Shown: piece by piece, positions 1 through 13,355 of the stretch
Layout: each line of letters starts with the position of its first letter
How positions within the stretch are numbered: the stretch's first letter is position 1
Source of the DNA: Amaranthus tricolor
Taxonomy: Eukaryota; Streptophyta; Magnoliopsida; Caryophyllales; Amaranthaceae
Assembly: GCF_026212465.1 (NCBI RefSeq)
Contig: NC_080049.1
Location: 36,496,885-36,560,884, forward strand
DNA length: 64,000 nt
Reading direction: 5' to 3'
Position numbers and translations under genes: made by a program
Notes under the pieces: generated by a model
Database searches by the model: none
Told to the model about the DNA's origin: nothing
The model's input: only the letters and a program-made list of their open reading frames with translations

Positions 1-54
<54 letters not shown>

Positions 55-58
55 TATA
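1..58. repeat. (AT)n microsatellite
   Basis: An almost pure AT dinucleotide run opens the window and directly abuts the first MITE. Only its right end is visible. It is a simple sequence repeat with no coding content. Confidence 0.95.
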
Positions 59-388
59 CTTTCTCCGTTCCAAAATACCTGCTACATTTTTTATTTTTGA
101 CAATTTCATATTACTTGTTACATTTTCGTTTTTAGTAATAAAACAATCATTTAAAGTTCTACCTACCCCTATTTTTATCCTATTCTATACTCTATACTCT
201 ATAATAAAATACTATACTATACTCTATAAAATAACCTAACAACCTATTTTTCCTTTTTCTTTTTCAATTAACAATAATAAAATACTATACTCTATAAAGT
301 AAACAATCAGCTACAGTGTAGGTCAATCACTTTTCTTAATTTCCGTGCCCATGCAAATGTAGCGACTAAAACGGAACGGAGGAAGTAT
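59..388. mobile_element. Stowaway-like MITE
   Basis: The left end CTTTCTCCGTTCCAAAATA is mirrored by AAAACGGAACGGAGGAAG at the right end, and TA lies on both outer sides. These are the terminal inverted repeats and TA target preference of Stowaway (Tc1/mariner-type) MITEs. The interior is AT-rich, with repeats of ACTCTATA, and has no ORF. The family name rests on the ends only. Confidence 0.65.
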
Positions 389-473
389 GATGCTAGTGAC
401 TTATGCTAATTTGCGCTATATTTGTAAGAATATGTGATCTTTAAGCTTAGCTTAAAGTGTAATTTTATCATAA

Positions 474-2882
<2,409 letters not shown>

Positions 2883-3704
2883 TGAAATAATTGCTAAAAT
2901 CGATACGATGTTAAAAACTTTTGATGTACGATATTAATATCAATGAACTAACAAATGTTTGATAATGTAAATCTTGCTTAGAGACACAAAAAAATTTAAG
3001 GAGGTTCACCCAATAATGGCTACGTCTTCCGTCGTGTGTAGTTTCTTGTTTATATTATATCAAAGGAGTATAAAACACTCTTACAAATGAAGTACTACAA
3101 TTGAGTAAGAAATAAAATTAAAAGGCTATGTGTTTGGCTTAGGGGTTGTATTTGATGATCTATTATGAGTGTATGAGAGCTCTCTATTTATAGGACAGAT
3201 CACACTAAGTAACATTAATTACATTAAAACTATGATTAAATGATAATGAAACATCCTCAAGTATTTGAAGAGTCAAAAACAGCATCCTAGGAGCATCAGA
3301 GACTTCGCTCGACCAAAACAGGGGCTCACTCGGTCGAGCAGCTTGGTTGAGCGGGCTACAGAAAGTTTCTGATTGCATTCTGTTTACTCGCTCCACCCAC
3401 CCTAGAGCTCGCTCGGTAGAGCGGCACTTCAGAGAACTTCTGACAGCATTGCTCAACTTGCATAGTAGAGCATCTTGAATTAAACCTTTGCAATTCTTCA
3501 TTAAGTCCCATATCTCCTGTGATTAACTCACACTTCATTACCTCATTATCCATACTTTTAATCACCATCATAAACCACAATCATCAAGACTCAACTGAAT
3601 ACACCCACATTAACACACTCATTGGATTCTATCCAAGAATCACACATGAATACACACATCAATTGTGCACTCAAGTCACCCCATTCATGACACTATTCAT
3701 AACA
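2883..3704 (-). mobile_element. Solo LTR of a Ty1/copia family (TSD GAAGC)
   Basis: Read on the minus strand this begins TGTTATGAATAGTG and ends in CA. The five bases GAAGC stand on both sides (2878-2882 and 3705-3709), a perfect 5-bp target-site duplication. Its body matches the 3' LTR of the copia element in WAT1 gene B (21693-22487) along most of its length: GTGCACAATTGATGTGTG near the start, AAGATGCTCTACTATGC and clustered GCTCGACC/CGAGCGAG motifs in the middle, and TTATTGGGTGAACCTCCTTA followed by CATCGTATCGAT near the end. No internal region or second LTR is present, so it is a solo LTR left by LTR-LTR recombination. ORFs called inside it are chance frames. Confidence 0.85.
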
Positions 3705-3734
3705 GAAGCTTTGTACTCGTCTAATTAAGCTTTC

Positions 3735-3862
3735 TACTCGAGTCGAGGGACTGTTTGACCGCACTCTTCTTTATGGGTATGAGCTGCCGTCTTTTTTTCC
3801 TCCCCAGACCCTGACCATAATATTCTATGAGCGGAATACACTAGGTATGATGATGATGTTCA
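3735..3862 (+). mobile_element. Truncated SINE, 3' end
   Basis: The segment contains CTCCCCAGACCCTGACC, then TCTATGAGCGGAATACACTAGG, and ends in a short ATG-type trinucleotide run. This is the usual 3' half of plant tRNA-derived SINEs of the Au/TS type, which end in CACTGGGTATG repeats. The tRNA-like 5' half with A and B boxes is not evident. A clearly related sequence lies at 15118-15240. Confidence 0.55.
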
Positions 3863-4249
3863 ATGTGTCTTATTTCGGAAATGCAAAGTTTAGATTAAGG
3901 CTGATGATAATCGAGAAGATCGAAGTGAAAAATGATATGATGATTAAGATATGCAGGTCGTTGACACGGTAGAAAATCAAATTAATAAAGATGACAATTT
4001 ATAACTAACTCTAATTTTTTAAAATAAAAATAAAAAAATTAACATTATTATTGTTGTTAAATATGAAAAAATAAGTTTGTCATAAGCTAATTTATTCAAA
4101 TTTGTTCATGCTAGAACTTGGAAAAATAAGTTTGCCAGTCAAATTCAAATCCACTTATTTTGAGCATACATAAATTTTGAACTATATGCTCTAAAAATTT
4201 AAAAGGAGAGGTGAAAATTTCACTCAAGAATCACTAAATTAAGATTTAA

Positions 4250-5087
4250 GTGTGTGCTCTGTGTCAAGTATAAGAATCAAATAATGCAATATAATATGAT
4301 GAATGACAATAATAAGTAAATAATCAAGACAAAGATTTAAGGTGGTTTACTAATATTGGGCTACATCTACTATCTAACCTAGGATTTATATTATTGTGTT
4401 TAAAGGAGAAAATACAAACTTGAAGGAATTACAATGGAGTATTAGTGTGGGAAGAGAGAAGCTTGAAACAGGGAGTATTCTTGAGCAAGTAAAGTAGCTC
4501 ACTAATGAGACTTAGGGTGCATCTATCAAGGGCCTAGAACTAATGTATATATAGCAAGAAATAAGGCCTCAAAGTAGTGTTAAGGGGCAGCAAGTAAAGG
4601 GAGTAAGACAGCATAATAGGACAACAAACAGCAGACCACGTCAGTGAGCTTCAGTAGTCTGCTCGACCCTATTGCTCGACCCCAGGCTCGACTGAGTCCA
4701 GGTCAAGTGAGCTGCAGTGTCCACTGTGGCAGCATTCTGTTTTTGCCTTTCCTCTTCCATGTAACACCCACGGTCTCCCATGCTTGTCACCTTAGTTCAA
4801 GGGCTGATTTTATGCATTTTAAGTCTTCACGTGAAGATTTACTACCCATAGAATCTTGTACTAATGATTTCCATACAAAACAAATCACAAACATGTGATA
4901 CGTACTCTTCTAACCTTTACTAATTATAATGATTAATTTCCTTAATCATTTTTTTGATTACTTGGTGAACATAAGTCACTCATAATCCTAAAAAAGTTCA
5001 AGACATGCAAGTTAAGAGTCGCAAATCCATCAAATCAATATATTTAAGTTTCAAAATGTGTTTTTTTTTCTTGTTTTCACTCTAACA
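4250..5087 (-). mobile_element. Diverged LTR remnant, copia-like
   Basis: On the minus strand the segment starts TGTTAGAGTGAAAAC, directly after a purine-rich GTCGAGAT similar to the tract before the 3' LTR of the element in gene B. It carries CTCGACC motifs around 4650-4710 and, near its end, a diverged form of the block that reads TATTGGGTGAACCTCC in the other LTR copies. It is clearly related to the solo LTR at 2883-3704 but only loosely alignable. The low-coordinate end is uncertain and no target-site duplication was found. The 84-codon ORF at 4644 lies inside it and is not a gene. Confidence 0.5.
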
Positions 5088-5239
5088 ATCTCGACAATTT
5101 TAGAGTTCAAAATTGATCTAAAATGAGTCATTGGTTAAGTTTTAATCTGTTTAGAATCTAAACTACGTCTGTATCAATTAATGAGTGAGATTTAAGTCGT
5201 GTATGACCTAAGGATAGAATTGAAGGTCGAAAAGTTTAA

Positions 5240-5545
5240 ACTTATGCTAGGTAATTCATTCTTTTGAGACCGTCTACAGTAAAGTGATTTTGATTAGGTC
5301 AGCCCAAACTATTTAACAAATACAAATTAGACCGTTTCACCGTGAGACGACTTAATATGGGTTAGCCTAATTTTTAATTTCTTAAAATTTATGAAAAAAA
5401 TAGTTTATATTTAGTTAGCTGTCGTATAAGTTCAACTTTTTGGGCTACTTGTATAGAGCTGTCTCACGGTGAAACGGTCTTATACAAGACTTGTTATTTG
5501 TATCGATCCATCTCAAGATAAGATGGTCTCATACAAGACTGGCGG
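5240..5545. mobile_element. Inverted-repeat MITE-like sequences with GAGAC/GTCTC ends
   Basis: Several stretches pair as inverted repeats, such as GACCGTTTCACCGTGAGACG and CTGTCTCACGGTGAAACGGTC, separated by AT-rich DNA with GGGCTA motifs. The same end motif recurs at 6335-6510, 23232-23422 and 45770-45935. Boundaries are approximate and no TSD was established. Confidence 0.45.
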
Positions 5546-5770
5546 TTAATAGTTACTTTTTAGTGGATCTAACCAAATACTTCTATTAAACTAACTTGGG
5601 ACCTTAAGATTTTTTTGAAGCATACACCTTCGGTGGCCCACTGTGATTTCTGGTCATGAACGTCAGCCCTAGTTTTGCATGGAACAAGCATCCCAGTTTA
5701 ATGAACGTGTGTATTTCAGCCCGTTAGTAATAGCCCAAAAGAAAATGGTAGCCCTCAGTTCTTTTTCATC

Positions 5771-6034
5771 ACAAATTCTCGTGGGAGATGGTCTCTATGA
5801 GAGATCATCTCTTTTGGGCCGGCCCATTATATATCTTTTAAAATATTATAAGTAGACATTAAAAATAATATAAATAGACATTTAAGATATTAAAAGTAGA
5901 CATTAAGAATACGGTAACTAGGCATTAAGGATAATGTAAGTAATTATTAAGAATACGGCAAGTATGTATTAATCTTTAATGAACTGAGCATGAGATATGT
6001 CTCATAAAGAGACGGTGTCTCAAGAGACTAGCTG
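5771..6034. mobile_element. MITE of GTCTC-ended family, copy 1
   Basis: The element starts ACAAATTCTCGTGGGAGATGG and ends in GAGACGGTGTCTCAAGAGAC, which pair as imperfect inverted repeats. Inside are about seven tandem units of the form AAGTAGACATTAAGAATA. A second copy with the same order of motifs lies at 7919-8190 in intron 2 of WAT1 gene A, and a short piece of the end occurs at about 26427-26465. There is no coding capacity. Confidence 0.65.
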
Positions 6035-6334
6035 TTTTTTCATACCTGGAATCAGTATGGATATCACATTGGGCCTAATTGTTTTATGTTTTTCAATCCT
6101 AACTACCGATATCTTTTATGGCCTGTCTCACTAATGATACGAACTCATATAATTAGTTAATTTATTATAATTATAAGTGATTATTTTAACAAACTAAATA
6201 TACATAAATTAGCCCAGTAATGATGATCTCATCATGAGATCTGTCTCATTTAAGAATTAATGTTTGTGGATTTTCTATATAAAACTATCCATTAAGACTA
6301 CACATATTAGCTTTTATTCTAATTCAAAAATCAA

Positions 6335-6510
6335 TAAGTCTTGTATGAGATTGTCTCACCGTGAGAGCAGCCCATACAAGAAGCATATTTGCAAAAAGGA
6401 TTAAAAACAATGAAATTGAATTATACAAGGAGCAGTTTTTTTCTAAAGAGTTTGGGCTGATCCAATTGAGACCATCTCATGATGAGACGGTCTCTATAAA
6501 AAGATTAGTG
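6335..6510. mobile_element. MITE-like inverted repeat
   Basis: The left end TCTTGTATGAGATTGTCTCACC and the right end ACCATCTCATGATGAGACGGTC are imperfect inverted repeats around AGTTTGGGCTGA. A matching copy, including the AAAGAGTTTGGGCTGA core, lies at about 45770-45935 in an intron of WAT1 gene C. It lies about 400 bp upstream of the gene A start codon, so it may form part of the promoter region (inference). Confidence 0.5.
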
Positions 6511-6915
6511 TTCAAAAATTAGAGTAAAATTAAGATGAAAATTAATGGGTTATAACTTAATTGATTTAAATTATTAATACAAATTGACTTGATTTGAAAA
6601 AAGTAGAAAAAAGGACTTAAGCTAAATAAGTTGGTTTACTTTTCCACCTTGATTATGGTGAGTCTTATATTGAATTCTTACCACTTACATCTCACACCCT
6701 TTCCTCCTTTCTTTCTCCTTCCCTCCCCCTAACTCTATGGCCAAAATACACGGTATTGTGTGTACCTTTAAAAAAAGCAGCATGTAGTCACAAAGAGATT
6801 GATGGGCCATTCATCCCACTTTCCTTCATCAATTATCACACTATATCGATAAATAAATTTACTTTAGAAAGAGAAAGCTTGAAAGAGAGAGAGAGAGAGA
6901 AAAAAAAAAGTAAAA

Positions 6916-9900
6916 ATGTGGGAAATACAGTTAGGATTAATACTGTTAATGATGGAATTAATGGATGTAAGTAACAACACATTAGGCAAAGCAGCCATGG
7001 CTAAAGGATTAAGCAATTATATATTCACTACTTACACTCATGGCATAGCTGTCTTCTTCCTTATTCCTCTCGCATACCTTTACCACAGGTTTTTTTTTTT
7101 TTTTTTATTAATTTTGTATTTTAAATCATTTAATCAACTTATTTAATTTATTAATTTTGACAGAAATACTCCATTATCTCAACCCATTGGTGTTTCTGTA
7201 ATGTTTCGCCTATTTTTACTTGGTGTTCTCTGGTATGATTATATCTTTCTCTTCCTCTCTCTGTTACAGCTCTATATAACTTTGATTTTATTGGATTAGA
7301 GCTTCCAGTTTAGGATCCTGATCCTGATCATGATCCTGATCCTGATCCTGATCCTGATCCTGATCCTGATCCAGACACATATACATTATTTATTATTTAT
7401 GTTCTTTTCAAAATTTCGATGTTTATGATCATCATTGAGCTTAAAATTGAAAAAACTACTTTTCAAGAAATATCATAGTTTAAATTTTTATTTACCGTTC
7501 ACTCTTTCATAAGTTTAAAAGAACTTAATTTATAATAATTTTAATATATACCCTTCTTTAATACTTGGTGCACAAGTTCACACCTTACTTTTCACTCCAT
7601 TTAATTAGACTTTAATTCTCTAAATTTAAGTTTGTGCAGTCTATTTTTAGTATTTTCTGTATGTACTAAATTCATAAAAGAATTATTATTCTATTCTAGG
7701 ACTACCTTGTAATAAAAAAATTTATTTAAAAGTAAAATACATCTGATCTTATGTTCAATTGAAGCAAATTATTAATGATTTTGAATCCCAAAGCTAATAA
7801 GAACAAGTCAAATGTACAATCCAACTCAATTAACTACGAGCTTACTTTTCAAGAGATATTTTAAAAGTAAAGCAATCTTATCCAGATCATGTTTTATTCC
7901 GGGACGTATATATTATTGACAAATTTTTGTGAGAGATGGTCTCTTAGAGAGACTAATTCTATTTGGATCGGTTCATTATATATATTTTATAAAATATTAT
8001 AAGTAGGCATTAAAAATGATGTAAGTAGACATTTAAGATATTAAAAGTAGACATTAAAAATACGGTAAGTAAGCATTAAGGATAATATAAGTAGACACTA
8101 AGAATACGATAATTAGGCATTAACCTTTAATGATCTGCACTTGAATTACTCTAGTCTCTAAAAAAGACGGCCTCTCAAAAAAATAACTAATTATTATATG
8201 ATTTTGTGTCTAGTCACTGTTCACTAGTGCGCCTTAAAATCATAATTAGTAAGAAATTAATGTCACAAATCCATAGAAATAGAGGGAGTATGAAATTTCA
8301 TAATTTGTTTTATATAATTAAAAAAGATTTGAAGATACTTATATTTTAAATGCACTCCTATACAGCTATACTAGATACTTATTCATTATCATGAGTTAGT
8401 ATACTAATGGAGTGAAGTAAATTCTTATCCGCTGAATTAATTTAATTGTCATACGTTACACGGTACCAATTTAATAAGATTTTTAAAAAAACCCACATCA
8501 TGGAACTGAATTTGCCACTAAGGTCGCCTTCTTCAACATACTTTCTAACTTCTCAACCAATCCATTAAAGTCCAACTCCAAAGTATGCATAACACTTTTT
8601 TTTGGTAATTTTATTTTCTGTTTTAGGTGAGTGGGATAAAATTGAGTATTATATTGCTTAATGTTAACATCAAAATGTCGTATTGTTTTAGCCTTTCTTA
8701 TCATATATAAGATATTTTGTAATTGACAGATATAATATCTTCAACTTCCTACTATCTTTTTATAGTTATATAAATATAAATATATTTATATTATATATAT
8801 TGTCGTATTATATTTATTATGTAATAGTGTATCTTTCACAAACTTTTTTTAATTTTTTATTAAATCATATAATTATTATATATGGTAAATGAAAAGTCAT
8901 TTTTTAAAGTGGAGCTAGGGAGTATATATCGTTAACAATACTTAGTTGCGGACCTACAAAGCATGTTTGGTTAAAATGTAATTATAATTTAATAAGGTCA
9001 AATAGTTAAATTCATAAGAAGATAAACAAATATCTAAAACTTTTATTTCTATATTTTGAGTTTTTAAGCGGGGTTAAATAACTTATATTTGAAAAATTAA
9101 ATATTACTTTCCCGTAAAAAAATACTACTTAATTAGTAAAATAATTTCTATCATATAAAAATATGTGTTTTTCTTTATATAGCAATTTGAATAAATTACC
9201 CAATACAGTTATGCTCGCTCTGAAGTCGTTTACCGATGCATATTTCTCACCTCAATATAGCAAAACAGTACTATAAAGACTCATTTTACTCACTGCTTTT
9301 GTTTTTTGTTTCTTTTTTTTCAAGAAAAGGACAGCCATACATGATATTTATACGTCCCATAGAGAGGACTCTTACATTCTGGAATATGATAGTATATTTA
9401 AAAATTGATCAATAAATGTTGTTCATTGACACTAAATTTAATAAGCAATATGTCATCAAATTAGGACTTATTGATTTTTTATTATTATTATTATTATTAT
9501 TATTTTGAAATTGTATATTTTATTGTCAGTAATTAATTGTATAGTTCTAATAAGTTAGTTTGAATGTGATGTTGCACTAGTTGTGGTTGCTCAATCTTCT
9601 TGTATCTGGGAATACGTTATAGCTCACCAACTCTCGCATCAGCAATGAATAATCTTTCCCCTGCTTTCACCTTCATAATGGGCATCATTTTCAGGTAAAC
9701 CAACATTAGGAGTGTAATAAGTACTTGCTTAGTTGCTTAGCTTTTTTTTTTTTTTCTTTGAGATTGCTACTAAAATTAATAAAAAAGTATGATAATTTTT
9801 CTATTTTTTTGAGATTGCTAATAAAAGTAATAAATATTTAGTAGCAAATTTAATAGAACAAATAAATATATCTCATGATTTGCGTGGCTCTCATATTCCT

Positions 9901-12900
9901 TTTTAGGTTATTGTATTCTCTATTATAATATATATCTATCATCATGTTAATATTGTTACCACATTCTTAAGAAACCATATAGATCTATACATATTTACTT
10001 GTGTCATTTAGGAATCACTTATTATTTGCCTCTTATTTAATTTCCTTTAAATTTCTACTTTCTACGAGTTGCTCATATATATTTGTTTCGTCTACCTTTT
10101 TAGGCAAATACTAAATAAAAAATACAAAGCCCCTTAGGAAATGATTTTTCACACATAATATATCAAAATAAATAAATAATTTTAGTGTTGTGCATCTAAT
10201 TATACGTTTTTAGTTAGCTAATTACATTATGAAAATACACATGTAGGATGGAAATCTTGAATTTGAAAAGTCAAAGTAGTGTACTCAAAGCATTGGGAAC
10301 CATAATATCAATAGCAGGAGCATTCATAGTGACATTGTATCAAGGGATGCCCATTATAATATTCTCTCCTTCACATAACCCATCTTCTCTTAACTCTCTT
10401 CTTGGTGACGATAATGAAACTCAACCAAATTGGGTGCTTGGAGGGTTTCTTCTTTTCATTAGTAGCTTATTCCTATCATTCATGTATGTTGCCAAGGTAA
10501 GTTTTAATTACTATGCTTCAAAAAATAAAAAAAAACCTTTTTAAATGTATAATGTGCTTGATGAGTCACATAAGGAGTGGCTTTGTTCCACATTGAATAA
10601 GTGTAAGTGGGACCATAAGTTGTGTAGTACACAAGAGACTTGTGAATCCCACATCCATTAAAAATAACTATTTTCAATTTTTTATACGCCTTTCGATTAG
10701 TTATCTCATTTAGTTTTTTAATAATATTCATCAATTACTTTTAATTTATATTTTATTCTTAATCTAGACAATAATATATAGTTAAGTGGGATTTTGTTTG
10801 ATTCTTTCAATGTAAATATCATTAATATTAAATTTTTATAAGTTTTAACTATGCACAATTAAAGATATTTAGAAGCATTAATATATTGAATGGTGTGTCA
10901 AAATTAAATAGGACAATTTAAAAGAATTAGAGGGAGTACTATTTTTGTAAAAATATATAAGACACTAGTTCGCTTATTATAAATAATTGTACATTAGATC
11001 AGATTGGGTGGAGTTTTAAGTGATATAAACACTAAAATTTAATGTGAATTTTAAATTGCCTTTTCTTTATAGATACAAACAGATATTTACGTAAGTAGAC
11101 GGTACTCGGGGATTTATTTTTTATTTTTTTGTGTAAGGAGGAAATTATTTTTCTTGGGGATTAAATGTTTTTGAAAAATCCCTAGTTAATTTCTCACACT
11201 CACATACTTCAATATTATTTTTACTAAATATGTAATAACTTTTTTTATTGATGAATTGATCATCGGCTTTAAAACTAAATTTAACAGACTTGGATAGCAA
11301 GGGACTTCCATTCAGAAATACTGATAACATTGTTTAGCTGCCTCTTCGAAACAATAGTGGCTGCATTAGTTACCCTACTTCTTGAGAATGATACAAGTGT
11401 TTGGACCCCTACACTTGGTATCCACTGGATTGCTCTTCTTTATGGGGTAATTAATTTTTTTTTTTTTATCCTCGAATGATATATGTAGTAATTGTTAGAG
11501 TATATAATATATTTTGGGGACTTAATATAATCATTAGCTTAGCTTTTTGTTGCGTTGATTCTTTAACATGGTATTAGAGCCTACGTGACGGAAGGTCATG
11601 GATACGAATTTCATCAACCCCTCATTTCAATGTGGAATATTTCGCGCCAAGTATAAGAAGAGCTTGTGTTGTTCTTCTAACCCAAAGGCTTTCGTATGAG
11701 AGAGCATGCTAGAGTATATAACATATCCTGAGTCTCAATCATCAGCTTAAGGCTTAAGTTTTAGGTTGTGTTGGTTCATTGAGAGTCATCTACACTAGAA
11801 ATTATTACTCCCTCCTATTCAGCTTATATGTCTCATTTCCTTTTATGGTCAAGTCACCTTAATTGTCCCATTTTTATTTTTGGTATGGGTTTTTGACTTT
11901 TATGTCTTTAGTAGTTTTATCCTATTTTCAATTATACCCTCCATTACTCATACTAATTTTCCTCCCTTACATTATAAACTCATAATACCACTCTTTTTCC
12001 TACCCTTAAAGTCCCACTTTTAACTTTCCTTAAAATCCGTGAAAAGTCAAACGAGACTCCTAAGGTGAATAGGAGGGAGTATTATTTTTCAAAAATTCAA
12101 GATATTGAATTTATTTCACTAAATTTTATGTATTAACTTTAACTATATCAATTAAAATAGTACTTATTATATTGAAAAATTTTCATTACTTTACATAGTG
12201 AGAGTAATTATGTAATTAATATTTTTAAATTTTTTTTTTTACATATATTCCTAAGGCTATTTTATTTGTTACCAGGCTCTTGACGTTGGAATGGTAAATG
12301 TAGTCCAAACATGGGCATGCGGAAAGAAGGGGCCGTTATTTGTAGCAATGTTTAAGCCACTTCAAATGATAATTGCAGCAATTCTAGGGGTTTCTTTCCT
12401 TGGTGATGTTCTCCATCTTGGAAGGTATTTACTACTCTTTTATTTATTAAGTTTATATCATTCTAGATTATACTCATCTTCTTATTGGTGCTGAATCCAC
12501 TCAACTTTCATTCATATATACTAAACGCCATATTACACAATTCCTTATCAAAGTATTTCCAAAATATTTAATTTTATAAGTTTATTTTTCTAAAATTTAT
12601 TTGAGGAGACTTGCTTTTAAGTTGGTTTATTTTTCTAAAATTTTTTGAGGAGACTTGCTTTTAAGTTTATTTTTCTAAAATTTTTTGAGGAGACTTGCTT
12701 TTAAGTTGTTTATTTTTCTAAAATTTTTTGAGGAGACTTGCTTTTAAGTTGCTCCTCCAAAAAGTTGAAATGGGTTAATTCATCATATTTTTTAATTACA
12801 TTGCAATACTATTGATCATTTGTTTTATAGTATATTTTTCATGTCTATAACTCTTTAATTATATTAGGCATTAGCACATATATAATTGTTTAGTTTTTGA

Positions 12901-13355
12901 ATTTTCTTCTTATTGACTTTTTTGCAGATTTTAATGCAAACATTAAAATTAAATAATTTTAATTGTGAGTTTTTTAAAAAATTTTAAAAAGTTAATATTT
13001 AGAAAGTATATTTTAAGACGAATCTAACTAGATTTTACATGAATATGCTTTTTCTTATAGATTAATGAGAAATCGTAATCAAAGTGTGACATTTAAATTC
13101 ATAAATTCTATTTCAGAAGAATATATAAAAACGGAGGGAGTAATTAATTAGAATAATTAATGTTTATAATTGTTATGTAGTGTAATTGGAGGCACAGTAA
13201 TTGCGTTTGGATTTTACACGGTGATGAAGGGAAAAGCAGATGAAGAATCGTCGAAAGTTATTATTGATGAAACAACATTGAATTGTAGCTCAGTAGAAAA
13301 TACATCTCCTCATAAAGTCCCTCTTCTCTTGAATAAAAACAATATTCATGTATAA
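6916..13355 (+). CDS. WAT1-related protein A (EamA/DMT transporter), 7 exons
   Basis: Predicted integral-membrane exporter of the plant drug/metabolite exporter family (EamA domains; relatives are WAT1 and the UMAMIT amino-acid exporters). Substrate and membrane cannot be told from sequence. Exons with GT-AG borders: 6916-7088, 7164-7232, 9581-9694, 10247-10496, 11288-11446, 12276-12424, 13181-13355. Joined they give 1089 nt, 362 residues and stop, in frame throughout, which is the normal family length. The start [16 protein letters not shown] runs straight into the first membrane helix; [30 protein letters not shown], the motif from [10 protein letters not shown] to YQG (about residues 136-152), and [12 protein letters not shown] are family blocks. 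The last 40 residues are a hydrophilic tail. A GA-rich 5' leader (6882-6915) precedes the ATG. Gene B is its close paralogue. Confidence 0.93.
7314..7372. repeat. (GATCCT)n hexanucleotide repeat in intron 2 of WAT1 gene A
   Basis: About ten tandem copies of GATCCT with one variant unit (GATCAT). It starts about 80 bp after the exon 2 donor site. As an in-frame hexamer it would encode DP repeats, but it lies in an intron. Confidence 0.9.
7919..8190. mobile_element. MITE of GTCTC-ended family, copy 2
   Basis: It begins GACAAATTTTTGTGAGAGATGG and ends in GACGGCCTCTCAAAAAAATAA. Like copy 1 at 5771-6034 it has an internal array of units close to AAGTAGACATTAAAAATA. It lies in intron 2 of WAT1 gene A. 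The two copies are close in sequence over their full length, so they belong to one recently active family (inference). Confidence 0.65.
11808..12079. mobile_element. Stowaway MITE, 272 bp, TA target site (copy 1)
   Basis: The left end CTCCCTCCTATTCAGCTTA is mirrored by CCTAAGGTGAATAGGAGGGAG at the right end, with TA on each side. These are Stowaway ends. It lies in intron 5 of WAT1 gene A. Related copies are at about 16100-16371 (inverted, intron 2 of gene B) and about 46557-46826 (intron 6 of gene C). Confidence 0.85.
12581..12751. repeat. Minisatellite, 4 units of about 40-45 bp
   Basis: Four direct copies of a unit starting TTTATTTTTCTAAAATTTTT and continuing GAGGAGACTTGCTTTTAAG, at 12581, 12626, 12666 and 12709. 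Units differ by the presence or absence of a trailing TTG or TTGG. It lies in intron 6 of WAT1 gene A, about 160 bp after the donor site. Confidence 0.9.

Noticed and set aside
3205..3580. Two minus-strand ORFs of 98 and 74 codons
   Set aside because: They lie in the solo LTR at 2883-3704 and overlap in different frames; the LTR explains the sequence.
7311..7372. GATCCT run as a possible CRISPR-like or coding repeat
   Set aside because: Unit is only 6 bp with no spacers, and it lies in an intron; it is a simple repeat.
10248..10544. EamA-like 98-codon ORF as a separate small gene
   Set aside because: It is exon 4 of WAT1 gene A read past its donor site; the same applies to 12291, 13170, 24569, 26778, 42303, 44724 and 45435 in their genes.
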